A stretch of 48,816 nucleotides of DNA from Welwitschia mirabilis (GCA_051453625.1 JBOZIK010000001.1:122516644-122565459); one strand, 5' to 3'; shown: positions 1-9,280, counted from the stretch's first letter. Translations and numbers: made by a program. The notes: a model not told the origin generated them from the sequence alone.

Positions 1-230
1 ATTATTACAAGGGCAATCTTGTAACTAAAATTGTGACCGACAATGGCATGCTACAAATTTAAAATGGAGCTCTCATGTTGTACATGTAAGGATCATCTCA
101 TAAGCTAGGTTTTATGTCTTCAAACAAATAAGCCGAGTTGTATTGAAAAGCTTTGCCTGTTATCCAACATTGTCTGGATGATTCAATTCTCGCATATATG
201 CAGGGTGAAAAGATTATGGATGACTTCTGA

Positions 231-700
231 GAGAAGTTGGAGGATCTCTACCAGGTGAAAATCATTACAAACCAAGTTTTTCTCCATTGGAAGTTGTATC
301 ATATGAAACCTAAAGCAAATGAAAGCGTGACCCATTACCTACAATGGTTCAACTATGTCACTTCAAAGATTACTGCAATAGGGTGAATATGTCTAATGAC
401 GACAAAGCAATGACTTTTTTGGGTTCATTCTAAATCATAGAATAATTTTGTGGTGGTGCAAAGCAGGAATACTCTCGTTATGCTAAACTTTGAAAATGTA
501 GTTGGTGTTGTTTTGGCTAAGAAGCTTCAGTGTTCACTCAATCTTGATGGTTCATTGTAGATGCGACTTTGGTTGTCATGAAGAGCAAGAAGTAGATCAA
601 AAGGAAACCTTCTAGATGCTAGCATTGCAACGAACTCAGAGATCTGAAAAAGAACCTGCCCAAAGCTTAAGAAGGACATTGCCTTCTCTAGTAAGACTGA
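231..700 (+). pseudogene. Decayed Copia-type gag fragment
   Basis: The plus strand reads as a Ty1/copia gag core. From 231 there are 51 codons without a stop, starting EKLEDLYQVK and including ESVTHYLQWF. This matches the usual copia gag pattern of 'xxLFLxxxLYxxKMxExxSVxxHLxxF'. A TGA follows at 384, the frame resumes with SNDDKAMTF, and then shifts by one base into a segment containing FENVVGVVLAKKL. Near 615-665 a CCHC knuckle can be read as RC*HCNELRDLKKN, in which the residue after the first Cys is a stop and the His and last Cys are replaced. Gag forms the virus-like particle of LTR retrotransposons. At least four stops and one frameshift make it non-functional. No LTR or pol is attached, and the fragment may continue left of the window. 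It is oriented opposite to the neighbouring complete Copia element. Confidence 0.72.
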
Positions 701-730
701 CCCTAAAAACTTCCAGACACACTGGTCTTA

Positions 731-1578
731 TTTCTGTATTGTAAGATGTCGTGCTTTGCTGTTGATGGGCTGGTATGATCTTTTTCTCCTGGAACCATAG
801 CCTACAGCCAATGGGAGTTCTTTGTGCAATTGCTAGTGTTTGTTTTACCTAATGCCTGTCTTGTTGTAACTAACTAGTTAAAGACTATATATTTGGGTGT
901 TTTCGAAGGTTGTAACTATAGTTCCCATTGGTTCTTCTGCATGTTTGCTTTTTTCTGTTTGCTGTGGTTAGTAGTGGACAGTTGGCTGGTGACATTGTTG
1001 TTCATCATTTTGTTATTTGTTGATGATGTTTTTGTTTGTTTGAAGCTTGATTAGATTAGTCTTCAATTAGGAGAATATTGAAAAAGTGAAGTCAAATCTT
1101 GCCATTTTTATCATATTCCTTTTACTGGGCTTAGAGGGTCTTTATAATCATAAAGTTGTAAAATTTATTTCTGTGTAGCTTATGCACGCTGAGAGTTTTG
1201 GGAATGTTAAATGCCTTTCTTCTTCTTCTATCCTCCCCCCCCCCCCCACCCCAACCCTCTCTCTGGTGGGGTGGGGAGGGGAGTTGTTTCGCAGAGGGGA
1301 AGGTGTGGGGAGCCTTGATTAAGGAAGATGGACAAAAGCCCTTTAGCTGTTCTAATACAAAGATTTGCATGTTTGAGCTCTTGAACCTCATTTGATCTGT
1401 TTGCAGTTTCCTTTGCTATGTGTGCCTGCTGTTTCCTAAAATGGATAGAGAACAATGAGATGGAAAATAATTATAATTAGCCCAAAACTAGAACTATTTT
1501 CTTTTTTTCCCTTTTTAGCATGATTGGATAAATTGTTTTTTCCAAAAAGTCTACGAACATTTGGTTAGGCAATTACAA
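731..1578. other. No gene seen; contains C-run/G-run hairpin
   Basis: Short open frames here are low-complexity translations of the C- and G-rich patch at 1232-1283 and show no family resemblance. The rest is T-rich sequence that might be remnant LTR or spacer of the gag relic to the left, but no boundary motifs could be matched. Confidence 0.5.
1232..1283. repeat. Poly-C tract with facing G-runs
   Basis: A run of 13 C (1235-1247), extended by ACCCC, is followed about 15 bases later by GGTGGGGTGGGGAGGGG (1265-1281). The two arms are nearly complementary, so a strong hairpin is possible. Each strand also carries the four-run pattern compatible with a G-quadruplex or i-motif. The short open frames across it encode only Pro- or Gly-rich low complexity. 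Confidence 0.75.
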
Positions 1579-1583
1579 ATCCA
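1579..1583. repeat. Left target-site duplication of Copia element
   Basis: ATCCA directly precedes the left LTR (TGTTAC...). The same five bases directly follow the right LTR at 6932-6936. A 5-bp duplication is the usual integration footprint of Copia integrases. Confidence 0.9.
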
Positions 1584-1766
1584 TGTTACAAATGTTACAA
1601 CAAGAGAATACTGAAACAAAATGGAACAGTAGGCAAACAAAAGCAACAACACAGAATTTATGTAGTTCGGGCTCTTCTTACCCTACATCTATGAGAAGCA
1701 ATGCAAAGCTCTATTGATTGATTAGGGGCAAAATGTGTTCGGATACAGCAAACAACCCTCTAACAG

Positions 1767-2379
1767 GTTTATATCACTATTGTATGGAGCGGATCAGGAT
1801 CGCGATTCCCGATCGCGCTCCATCCAAAACTGCTTTGAATCGGAATGAAATCGTGATTTCTATGGAATCGCGATCGAACAAAAAAAAACGCATTTCAGAG
1901 CGAATCGAGGAGAACCGCTTCAGAGCGGAATCGCAAATACCATTTTAACACGTGAAAAACATGGATTTGACAGAGGAAAAAATAAAGAAACATTCCAGCT
2001 TTTGCTCAAATCACCAAAAGAAAACGGTTTGCACAAGAAAAAACAGATTTTTTNNNNNNNNNNNNNNNNNNNNNNNNNNNNNNNNNNNNNNNNNNNNNNN
2101 NNNNNNNNNNNNNNNNNNNNNNNNNNNNNNNNNNNNNNNNNNNNNNNNNNNNNNNNNNNNNNNNNNNNNNNNNNNNNNNNNNNNNNNNNNNTGTTTATTT
2201 TGTAATCCATAATGACCATATTTACAAAAATTTTAAAATATATACTATTTTTAATTTTTCTTAATTTATGCAATTTGTGGCAATCTGTAAAATGATCTAG
2301 AGCGATTCGGCGATCCAGAATTTACTACTCAAAAAAACGCTCCACGATCCGCTCCAATCCATCTAACAATGGTTTATAT
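1767..2379. mobile_element. Nested hAT-like non-autonomous DNA transposon
   Basis: The element body is 1775-2371, flanked by the 8-bp direct duplication GTTTATAT (1767-1774 and 2372-2379). The right LTR has a single uninterrupted copy of this site, so the empty site is visible in the same window. The ends are imperfect inverted repeats: CACTATTGTATGGAGCGG on the left, and on the right CATTGTTAGATGG followed by TTGGAGCGGATC, read in reverse. An 8-bp duplication with CA...TG ends fits the hAT superfamily. Inside, a subterminal motif close to GAGCGGATC or GAGCGAATC recurs in both orientations (about 1786, 1898, 1922, 2298 and, inverted, 1810 and 2343), together with GATCGCG palindromes. No transposase is visible, and 138 N (2054-2191) hide part of the centre. 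CACTA is less likely because it would give a 3-bp duplication. Confidence 0.85.
2054..2191. other. Assembly gap (138 N)
   Basis: Run of N inside the nested hAT-like element. Its non-round length suggests an estimated size. Confidence 0.95.
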
Positions 2380-2490
2380 AGCCTTAGGGTTAAGATTACA
2401 AGCCAATCCCCTTTTACAACTTGAAATAAGGGTCAATGTTAAAACATAACATTTCAACATAAATAACATATTTGGCTTCACATATCAACA

Positions 2491-2501
2491 CTTTCCCACT
2501 T
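2491..2501 (-). other. Polypurine tract of the Copia element
   Basis: On the minus strand AAGTGGGAAAG lies immediately before the 3' LTR. This is where the plus-strand primer tract of an LTR retrotransposon belongs. Confidence 0.85.
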
Positions 2502-2587
2502 GAAGACAAATTTCCCATGCCTTCAAGGTTAGCTCTTTATGAAACTCAAGAGATGCAATGCTTTCCAAAGCCTCCAAATCAGTAACC

Positions 2588-3147
2588 CTAAAATCCAATA
2601 CCTTCCATGCAAGTGTAATACTTGCATCCGTTTACTACCTTTGTAAGAAAATCAGCAAGATTATCTTTTGTTCTAACTTTAACAATATGGCCTTTCTCCT
2701 TCTCCACCACATCCCGAATGAAGCGATACTTCACATGAATATGCTTTGTTCGAGCATGAAATGCAACATTCTCCAAGTGAACAGCACTCTGGTTATCACA
2801 ATAAATAAAGTACTTATTTTGAGAAAGGCCAAACTACTCAAGCATGTGTCACGACCAAATCCTCTCTTTGGCTATCTCAGTCAAAGCAATATACTCAGCC
2901 TCTGCAGTAGACAAAGCTATATCACTCTGAAGACGTGACATCCAACTGACAGCTCCACCTCCAAGAGTAAATACATAACCTGTAGTAGATTTCCTAGTAT
3001 CTCCACAACTTGCAAAACTTGCATCAGAGTAACTAACAACCTTCAAGCCAGAACCACCAAAGCACAAAGAATGATCCTAATTGCCTTTCAAGTATCACAA
3101 AATCCACTTGATTGCTTCCCCATGTGTCCTTCCAGGATTAGTCAAGA
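2588..3147 (-). pseudogene. Copia RNase H domain (broken)
   Basis: Minus-strand frames carry the Copia RNase H signature in order: KVVSYSDASFASCGDTRKST (first Asp), STAEAEYIALTEIAKE (Glu), YFIYCDNQSAVHLENV (Asp), FHARTKHIHVKYRF, and DNLADFLTK near the C-terminus (last Asp). The domain degrades the RNA strand of the hybrid during reverse transcription. A break between IWS (about 2849) and the CDNQSA segment (about 2800) separates two frames. The N-terminal side runs into the N gap at 3148. It is followed on the element by the PPT. Confidence 0.9.
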
Positions 3148-3265
3148 NNNNNNNNNNNNNNNNNNNNNNNNNNNNNNNNNNNNNNNNNNNNNNNNNNNNN
3201 NNNNNNNNNNNNNNNNNNNNNNNNNNNNNNNNNNNNNNNNNNNNNNNNNNNNNNNNNNNNNNNNN

Positions 3266-4160
3266 ACTAGAAATAGGACAGTCTTCTTTTGACAGTTTAA
3301 AGTGTCCTACTAATGGAGTACAAACAGGAGAACAATCAGCAGTGTTGAACCTTTTTATGACCTTATGAATATAATCAAATTGACTCAGCCACAATTTCCC
3401 ACTTTTTTGTCTCGCTCAATCCTCATTCCAAGGATTTGTTTTGCCTACCCAAGGTCTTTTGTTGCAAACTTTTTTGCCATCATGATTTCAATCTCTATAT
3501 TTTATGTAAATCATTCCCAGGAATCAACATATCATCTACATATAATAATAAAATAGTAATCTTACCAAGTAGTTCTCATCAGATGAACACAGTGATCTAT
3601 TCTGCATCTTTTATATTCCTGTTCCGTCATGAAGGTGTCAAATTTCTTGTACCATTGTTTGAGTGCTTGTTTTAGACCATATAAGCTTCTCTTCAACCTA
3701 CATAACAAGTTCTTGCCATTCCCAAAACCTTCTGGTTGTTCCATATAAATTTCTTCTTGCAAATCACCNNNNNNNNNNNNNNNNNNNNNNNNNNNNNNNN
3801 NNNNNNNNNNNNNNNNNNNNNNNNNNNNNNNNNNNNNNNNNNNNNNNNNNNNNNNNNNNNNNNNNNNNNNNNNNNNNNNNNNNNNNNNNNNNNNNNNNNN
3901 NNNNNNNNNNNNNNNNNNNNNNNNNNNNNNNNNNNNNNNNNNNNNNNNNNNNNNNNNNNNNNNNNNNNNNNNNNNNNNNNNNNNNNNNNNNNNNNNNNNN
4001 NNNNNNNNNNNNNNNNNNNNNNNNNNNNNNNNNNNNNNNNNNNNNNNNNNNNNNNNNNNNNNNNNNNNNNNNNNNNNNNNNNNNNNNNNNNNNNNCAAAT
4101 GGCTTGCTGATATGACTCCGGTTCTCCTGCATCTGTATAAAGAATGTAATTCAAATATGG
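3266..4160 (-). pseudogene. Copia reverse transcriptase (broken, part hidden by N)
   Basis: On the minus strand GEPESYQQAI (about 4100-4140) is the usual start of the Copia RT domain. After 327 N the frame reads GDLQEEIYMEQPEGF and CRLKRSLYGLKQALKQWYKK, typical of RT_copia fingers and palm. A stop and a 1-base frameshift follow at about 3562. The catalytic LLLYVDDMLI box is then readable in the shifted frame, with YVDD at 3531-3542. Downstream come KQILGMRIERDKK, LWLSQFDYIHKVIKRF and GHFKLSKEDCP, the usual C-terminal part. The active-site Asp pair is intact, but the stop, the frameshift and further breaks prevent expression as one polyprotein. Confidence 0.92.
3769..4095. other. Assembly gap (327 N)
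   Basis: Run of N that hides part of the Copia RT N-terminal region. A similar run (3148-3265, 118 N) lies between RT and RNase H. Confidence 0.95.
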
Positions 4161-4163
4161 AGA

Positions 4164-4510
4164 TTACCTAGCAGGCGGTCTGATGGGCTTGGTAGAATGC
4201 CTAACCCAATGATCTAGTATTTGAAAATTCTCTCCATCCTGTTCAGGCTTAGGGCCGATTTTAAGAACATTCTCATGTTCTACTTCTTCCTTTTCTTCAT
4301 CAAAGAAGCTACATTGAGAATCATCTTTAATCATGTGCTGAGTTCTAAACTGATTTGGAATACTGACAGGCTTCAAAAAGGTGTCAGAAACAAATATTTC
4401 CTCATTCTGAATCCTTTCCTGTGATTTAAAATACATTATATCTTCATTAAAAACTACATCATGTGATCTGAATATCTTCTTTTTTATAGGATCTCACAGC
4501 CTGTAACCAT
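4164..4510 (-). pseudogene. Copia integrase-RT linker region
   Basis: The minus strand carries the Copia motif GYRL*DPIKKKIFRSHDVVF (about 4438-4510), in which the expected Trp codon has become TGA. An acidic stretch and RHSTKPIRPPAR follow just before the RT domain, a typical Copia arrangement at the integrase C-terminus. The frame continues to about 4164. Confidence 0.8.
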
Positions 4511-5187
4511 GATCATCACCACCGTAGCCCCACCGTAGCCCAAAAACATACATTTTTTGGCCCTTTCTCTTACTTTGAAGCACTCTGTTGATGAGCATAG
4601 GCTTCACATCCAATCGTCCTAAGGTGACAGTAAGAACCAGAACTACTACTCCATCGGCATTCTGGTACCTATCCATCAATTTCATCATGTGGACACCTGT
4701 TCAACAAACATACAATGGTACTTGCAACTTCAGCCCAAAACTGTTTGAGCAAACCAGAATGTGTGAGAACAGCTCTCACTCTTTCCAAAATGGTCTTGTT
4801 TTGCCTTTCAGCAACTCCATTTTGTTGTAGAGTTCTAGACACAATTCTGTGATGAATAATTCTAGCTTCCCTACAAAAATTCTCAAACTCCTTAGAAGTA
4901 AACTCACCTCCATTATCTATCATCAATTCTTTAATTTTACAGCCAGTTTCATTCTCAACTCTAGCCTTAAAAATTGTAAATGTTTGAAAAGCATCATCTT
5001 TTGATTTTAAAGGATACAGCCATGGCTTTCTAGAAAAATCGTCAACAAAAGTAATGAGATATACAGTACCTCCCAAAGAGGTGTGCCCAATGGGGCCAAC
5101 CAAATCAGAATGAATTAATTCTAATCTATGTTGTTTTAAATACTCACTATTTCTTCTAAAATTCACTCTCCTACTTTTACTAATCAC
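4511..5187 (-). pseudogene. Copia integrase core
   Basis: The minus-strand frame from 5187 to 4669 holds the rve integrase core of about 170 residues. All three catalytic acids are present: Asp in LELIHSDLVGPIG, Asp in KELMIDNGGEFTSKEF, and Glu in QNGVAERQNKTILERVR. The spacing is normal for a Copia DDE core. Integrase joins the cDNA ends to the target and produces the 5-bp duplication seen outside the LTRs. The C-terminal part (4494-4688) is frameshifted. This is the longest intact domain of the element, but it has no initiation of its own and depends on the broken polyprotein. Confidence 0.93.
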
Positions 5188-5235
5188 ACACTCTGAGCAG
5201 AAATCAGAAAGAGAAAAACTTTAGGCAATAAACCT

Positions 5236-5727
5236 TTAAAAATAAGTACCTGTAGACCTGTTTCGCTTAGATGTCCAATGCTCATGCCAAGTACCTATTG
5301 CAACTTCCCCACTGGACACACAAACTAAACTAGCAGGATTAACGAGAGGTAAAACATACATAGTACCTTCTCTACTTCCACGGGCAATCACTAATGCTCC
5401 TTTGTTGATTTTCCAAGAACTGCTATCAAATGTCGTTGTAAAACCACCGTCACTAAGCTGACTAATTGAGAGTTGATTCTTTGCCAAACCTGAAACATGT
5501 TTAACATTGGTCAAAGTGATGGCCTAGGGATTTTGCCTCATGAAGACAACCGTTCGTTTGCCTTTGATCTCATATTTGCGATCATCTCCCAACCAAACAC
5601 ATGACCCATCTGTGATAGGTTCATAAGAAAAAAAGAATACTTTACTTGGGCAAACATGAAATGAGGCACCAGTATCAATTATCCAAACCTCTGGAACCAA
5701 GTACGCAGAGACAATAACGTCTCCTCC
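5236..5727 (-). pseudogene. Copia protease and GAG-pre-integrase region
   Basis: After the gag stop the same minus-strand frame gives VWIIDTGASFHVCP, the retroviral-type aspartic protease active site (DTGAS at 5662-5676), followed by WLGDDRKYEIKGKRTV. A TAG interrupts at about 5525, and the frame resumes with LTNVKHVSGLAKNQLSISQL, typical of the segment before the Copia GAG-pre-integrase zinc finger. The zinc-finger part itself (about 5236-5290) is degraded. Protease would cut the gag-pol polyprotein. At least two in-frame stops are present. Confidence 0.88.
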
Positions 5728-6480
5728 CTACGTTAACAGAGCAACATCGGCTTCACTATCCAAAGGTGGAGCAAAACTGAAAGCGTCCTTGTTCTTTTTG
5801 TCCCTCTTCTTATGTCTTTCTTTAAGCTTCCAACAATCTTTTATCATATGTTCTTTCTTGTTGCAATAATAGCAGACAATGTCCCTACCTTGGGATCTAG
5901 CTATGCTTTTGCTTCTACCATGTCCTCCCCTAGATTGAGAACGTCCTCTATGTGTTGCCAACGCTTCTCCTTGTTTCTCGCTGCTAGATGAACCAAATGC
6001 ATTTTGCTTTTCTATATCCAATAATATTGCAATAAGTTCTTCAAGTATCAAACTACTCTTACCAGCAGACTTTAGATTCGGAGTTACAATAATCGACCAG
6101 CTCTGAGGCAAAGAAATCAGAATGGCAGTAATACGCATCTTCTCCGTAAATGTGATCCCAAGATCATCGATTTGGGAAAATATATTTTGCATCTCATTCA
6201 AATGACTCAAAAATTTTTTTCCTTCCTTCATCTTTGTAGTAAAAGCTTGGCTAAGGACCACACATCTATTTATCATAGATGGCTAATCGTACTAGCCTTT
6301 CAACTTTCACCAAAGTTCCTGTACACTCAGAACTCTTGAATAAGCCTTCAAAATGCTATTGTTGAGATAGGGGCCAATGAAAGACAAGGCATTGGAATTT
6401 ATCTCGTCCCATTTGGCATCTAGCATGAAGGCCAACCAAGCAGTATCNNNNNNNNNNATCTGCCTTTGCTTGTGCTTTCG
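5728..6480 (-). pseudogene. Copia gag with CCHC zinc knuckle
   Basis: The minus-strand frame 6276-5728 carries the gag core (AFTTKMKEGKKFLSHLNEMQ, LPQSWSIIV) and then an Arg/Ser/Gly-rich stretch. The zinc knuckle CYYCNKKEHMIKDCWKL has all four CCHC ligands intact. A Lys-rich tail ends at a TAG before the protease. The N-terminal part continues upstream in a broken frame (AKWDEINSNALSFIGPYL, about 6340-6415). Gag packages the element RNA. The stop at about 6286, other breaks and a 10-N gap (6448-6457) inactivate it. Confidence 0.9.
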
Positions 6481-6615
6481 TCTTTAAAGTAAGAATGGCT
6501 TTCATCAATATTTTCCACACACCCCAATTTTCTAGGGACCCTCCATTTCAAACCATAGCACTTCGATCTAGAAGGGCCTCTAAAAGAGATTTGGAAAGAA
6601 AGTACTTCGAACCTC

Positions 6616-6627
6616 ACTTTGATAACA
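6616..6627 (-). other. Primer binding site of the Copia element
   Basis: On the minus strand, two bases after the 5' LTR, TGTTATCAAAGT matches 9 of 12 bases of TGGTATCAGAGC. That is the site complementary to the 3' end of initiator tRNA-Met used by most plant Copia elements. The mismatches are consistent with decay. Confidence 0.78.
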
Positions 6628-6629
6628 CT

Positions 6630-6931
6630 TGTTACAAATCTAACAAGAAGAACGTACTACAACAAAATGGAACAACAAGCAAACATAAGCAACAACACAG
6701 AATTTATGTGGTTTGGGCTCTTTTTACCTTATGTCCACTAAAAGCAATGCAAAGCTCTATTGATTGATTAGAAGAAAAATGTGTTCAAATACAACAAACA
6801 ACACTCTAACAGGTTTATATAGCCTTAGGGTTAGGTTTACAAGCCAATCCGCTTTTACAACTTTAAATAAGGGTCAATATTAAAACATAACATTTCAACA
6901 TAAATAACATATTTGGTTTCACATATCAACA
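6630..6931 (-). repeat. 5' LTR of the Copia element
   Basis: 302 bp, TG...CA, followed by the right ATCCA duplication at 6932-6936. On the minus strand it contains CTATATAAACC (about 6811-6822), a good TATA box, preceded by an AACCCTAA telo-box-like motif. This LTR is the one that would drive transcription toward lower coordinates, and its TATA box is intact. Confidence 0.93.
6812..6822 (-). promoter_or_regulatory. TATA box in the Copia 5' LTR
   Basis: The minus strand reads CTATATAAACC in the right LTR. The equivalent site in the left LTR is exactly where the hAT-like transposon inserted. Function is inferred from position and sequence only. Confidence 0.6.
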
Positions 6932-6936
6932 ATCCA

Positions 6937-7440
6937 TGCTATTTTTACAAAAACATGAAGAAGAATCCTCTAAACATTGTTTATTCATTATGTATGGCTA
7001 AGAAAAGTTTTGAATTTTATTTTTTTTCAAGGACAAAGCAGCATATAATTCTTCTTAATAATATTGAACACTTAGTTAAACAAGGGCATTTGCCTATAGG
7101 TGGGCCAAAGGTGAATATTACTTTCTGCATTTAAGGAAGGTGAATATTGCTTTTTGCATTTACTTCCTCATGTGGTATGGTAGCTTTGGAAACAAGTTAA
7201 TTTAAAACTCTTTAAAGAAAAAAAATCTCATATTCAATCTATTTGCAATTTAATTGTTAATGAACGGGAAAAAGTCTAAAAATTCAAAATGAAATTATAT
7301 CTTCAAATGGAACATTATTATTTGGATGTTCCAATTTTCTTATCCCTTCATTCTTGGCTAGTCTTTCATAATGAAGGAGTTAGGTAACCAAGCCTATATC
7401 ATGCTAATATGATTGTTACTTCCTTTTTTCTCTACCCCTC
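6937..7440. other. No gene seen; short tandem duplication at 7108-7162
   Basis: This AT-rich sequence has only short frames without recognisable content. The segment GGTGAATATTACTTTCTGCA (from about 7110) is repeated with small changes from about 7139, giving a local duplication of about 27 bp. Confidence 0.6.
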
Positions 7441-7753
7441 TGTTAGAAAAATGTAGCAGAGCAAAAGCAAAATGCCAACATCAACACATCAGATTTACGT
7501 GGAAAACCCCAACGCAGGGAAAAACCACAGAAACAATACAGAGCTCTCTATTAGAATGAAAAAAAGGCAAGGACACCAGCCGTCCTCAATAGCCAATCTT
7601 GCAACTCTTGACTCCCACACACGTTATGGCATTCCATGCCTCTACCCTCTTTATACAGATTTTCTTTTAGGGTAGAAACCCTAACCCTAAGTTCTCGAAC
7701 TTTCTAGATGACCCATCAGACTTCCCTTCTCCCTTTAATATTAAATTACAACA
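7441..7753 (-). repeat. Probable solo LTR or LTR remnant
   Basis: The block starts TGTTAGAAAA and may end ...ATTACAACA, which gives TG...CA ends and about 313 bp. It shares the layout of the Copia LTR nearby: ATTTACGTGGAAAACCCC, then CTCTTTATACAG (a TATA-like site on the minus strand), then AAACCCTAACCCTAAG. No coding domains, PBS or PPT adjoin it and the flanking pentamers (CCCTC and AGAAG) do not match. The right end is therefore uncertain. Confidence 0.45.
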
Positions 7754-8040
7754 AGAAGAGGACTATATAAAAATGTATAAAGTCAAACTTATGTTGTCAA
7801 GCACCTTCAAGGTTATAGGTTTTTTAGGATGGACCCTTCTACTTTCTAAAAATCTTCAATCAAAAAGTAGTTGCATAGGAGCCAAGGGAATAAATTGGAA
7901 GAAAGACTATTTTCCCTCTAATACAACTTCTGTTTTGGAAAGCTAACACCCTTATTGTTCATTGTGCACTAGTCACCCGAGAACTAGATTTTTAACTAGT
8001 CCTCCTCTTCCCCAACCCCCAAACCTTCCCCACAAGAAAA

Positions 8041-8082
8041 ACAAAACAAAACAAAACAAAAAAGTAAAATAAAATAAAATAG
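8041..8082. repeat. AAAAC / AAAAT microsatellite
   Basis: Several AAAAC units are followed by several AAAAT units. It is simple sequence only. Confidence 0.85.
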
Positions 8083-9180
8083 AAGAGGGGGAGTTTTGAA
8101 GAGGTAAAGACTGCAATGGGAGTGCATTGTGTAAGAAAAGAGTCAATTAAGAATGAGACAATGAAAATGCTCCCTTTCTGGAACAAAATCAGGAGAGCAG
8201 AAAATGTGGTAGAATTTCCTCCTATGATGGAAAGACCGATTATTTCCAGGATGGTTGTGGAAGGCTGAAGCAAGAAGTGAGTGATCATTAAGAGTATCAC
8301 TCTGAAAACTTATGTTGTCATTACCAGTAGCATTAGCAGTATCCCAGTGGAGAAAGAAGAAGTGATGAGGGTATTATATTCAGTAAAGATACAGTACTGG
8401 GCATTCTCGAAAACAGCAAGTCTCTGGAGACGATGAAGGAAGAAGAGTTCAGGAAGTAGCTATTTCCAAAGTAAGCTCTGGCTGTAGAATTTGTCTTTGA
8501 GTATTTCACCAGAGAGTTGAAAAACAATCCCATCTATGGCCTCCGTTTCTGTTTTCTGCAGGCATTTTTCAAGCAAAATCCCTTGAACGTCCCTTTATAC
8601 TTGCCAAGTCTTTGAAGAGGAGCCTCAAAGGATTTGTTTCTACAGGGAAACATGTCATGCACTCCTCATTGTTGAGACTTATTGTGCGATATCAGCTAGA
8701 ATTCTTCCCTCCAGTGGGCATCTCATCTGAGCTGAAGTAACATCCAAAGGAAAAGCACAGAACGATAGTGAAAGAGAACTAACAATGCCTTCCTTGAGGA
8801 GTGAGCAAAGACTCCCAGGGAGTTCAACTTTCTAAGGAAGGCAGCCAAGGAAGTGGTGAAGGTTAAAAGACAACACATGGCAGTCCAAGCAATTATTTTT
8901 CCTTTATAGAGAAGAGTGGAAAAAGACTCATGTCATCATGCTTGACAAAGTACCCCAGCTGTGTTGAGCCCATGCAAGATATTGCTTGCAGATGAAAGAC
9001 TTGTATACTATGTCTAAAACCCTTTTGTTAAAAACGTCAGAGGAGATAAATGGCCATCCTGGGGGTGTAAAGGGAATAAACATGTGAAAATTGAAGACTT
9101 GCAAGAGGTGGTCACCACAAGAATTGGCTGTACAAATACAATGTGTGAGAGGAGCAGTCACCACAAAACCATATTGATGA

Positions 9181-9280
9181 NNNNNNNNNNNNNNNNNNNN
9201 NNNNNNNNNNNNNNNNNNNNNNNNNNNNNNNNNNNNNNNNNNNNNNNNNNNNNNNNNNNNNNNNNNNNNNNNNNNNNNNN
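9181..9280. other. Assembly gap (100 N, size unknown)
   Basis: One of six runs of exactly 100 N (also 14485, 29088, 29964, 33483 and 46488). The round number suggests a placeholder. No flanking duplication is seen at this one or at 29088. Confidence 0.95.

Larger units (their letters stand above)
1584..2490 (-). repeat. 3' LTR of the Copia element, with nested insert
   Basis: It runs from TGTTACAAAT to ...CATATCAACA on the plus strand, so TG...CA ends are present in either orientation. After removing 597 bp of nested transposon and one 8-bp duplication, 302 bp remain, exactly the length of the right LTR. Confidence 0.93.
1584..6931 (-). mobile_element. Structurally complete, inactive Copia LTR retrotransposon
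   Basis: A full-length Ty1/copia element read right to left. It has a 5' LTR (6630-6931), PBS, gag with CCHC knuckle, protease, integrase, reverse transcriptase, RNase H, PPT and a 3' LTR (1584-2490, interrupted by a nested transposon). The 5-bp duplication ATCCA flanks it. The order protease-integrase-RT-RNase H is diagnostic of Copia. Every domain carries stops or frameshifts and three N gaps fall inside (3148-3265, 3769-4095, 6448-6457), besides the gap in the nested insert. The two LTRs, without the nested insert, are both 302 bp and differ at about 35 positions by hand count (about 88% identity), so insertion is old. The protein sequence recalls the Tork/Tnt1 lineage, but the lineage is a guess without a tree. 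Confidence 0.95.

Noticed and set aside
1131-1455. Short frames on both strands rich in Pro or Gly
   Set aside because: They are translations of the C-run/G-run hairpin at 1232-1283 and have no family resemblance.
1775-1780. CACTA-type transposon, because the nested element starts with CACTA
   Set aside because: The duplication is 8 bp rather than 3 bp, and the other end reads CATTG rather than CACTA.
1718-1948. 76-codon plus frame across the left LTR
   Set aside because: It runs from LTR sequence into the nested hAT-like element, so it is a chance frame across an insertion junction.
7677-7691. AAACCCTAACCCTAAG as a possible interstitial telomere
   Set aside because: There are only two units, and the same AACCCTAA motif occurs in the nearby Copia LTRs, so it is an LTR motif rather than telomeric DNA.
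7992-8533. Two hydrophobic minus-strand frames of 102 and 66 codons
   Set aside because: They overlap a poly-purine microsatellite on the plus strand, and the hydrophobic residues come from its T-rich complement. No family was recognised.
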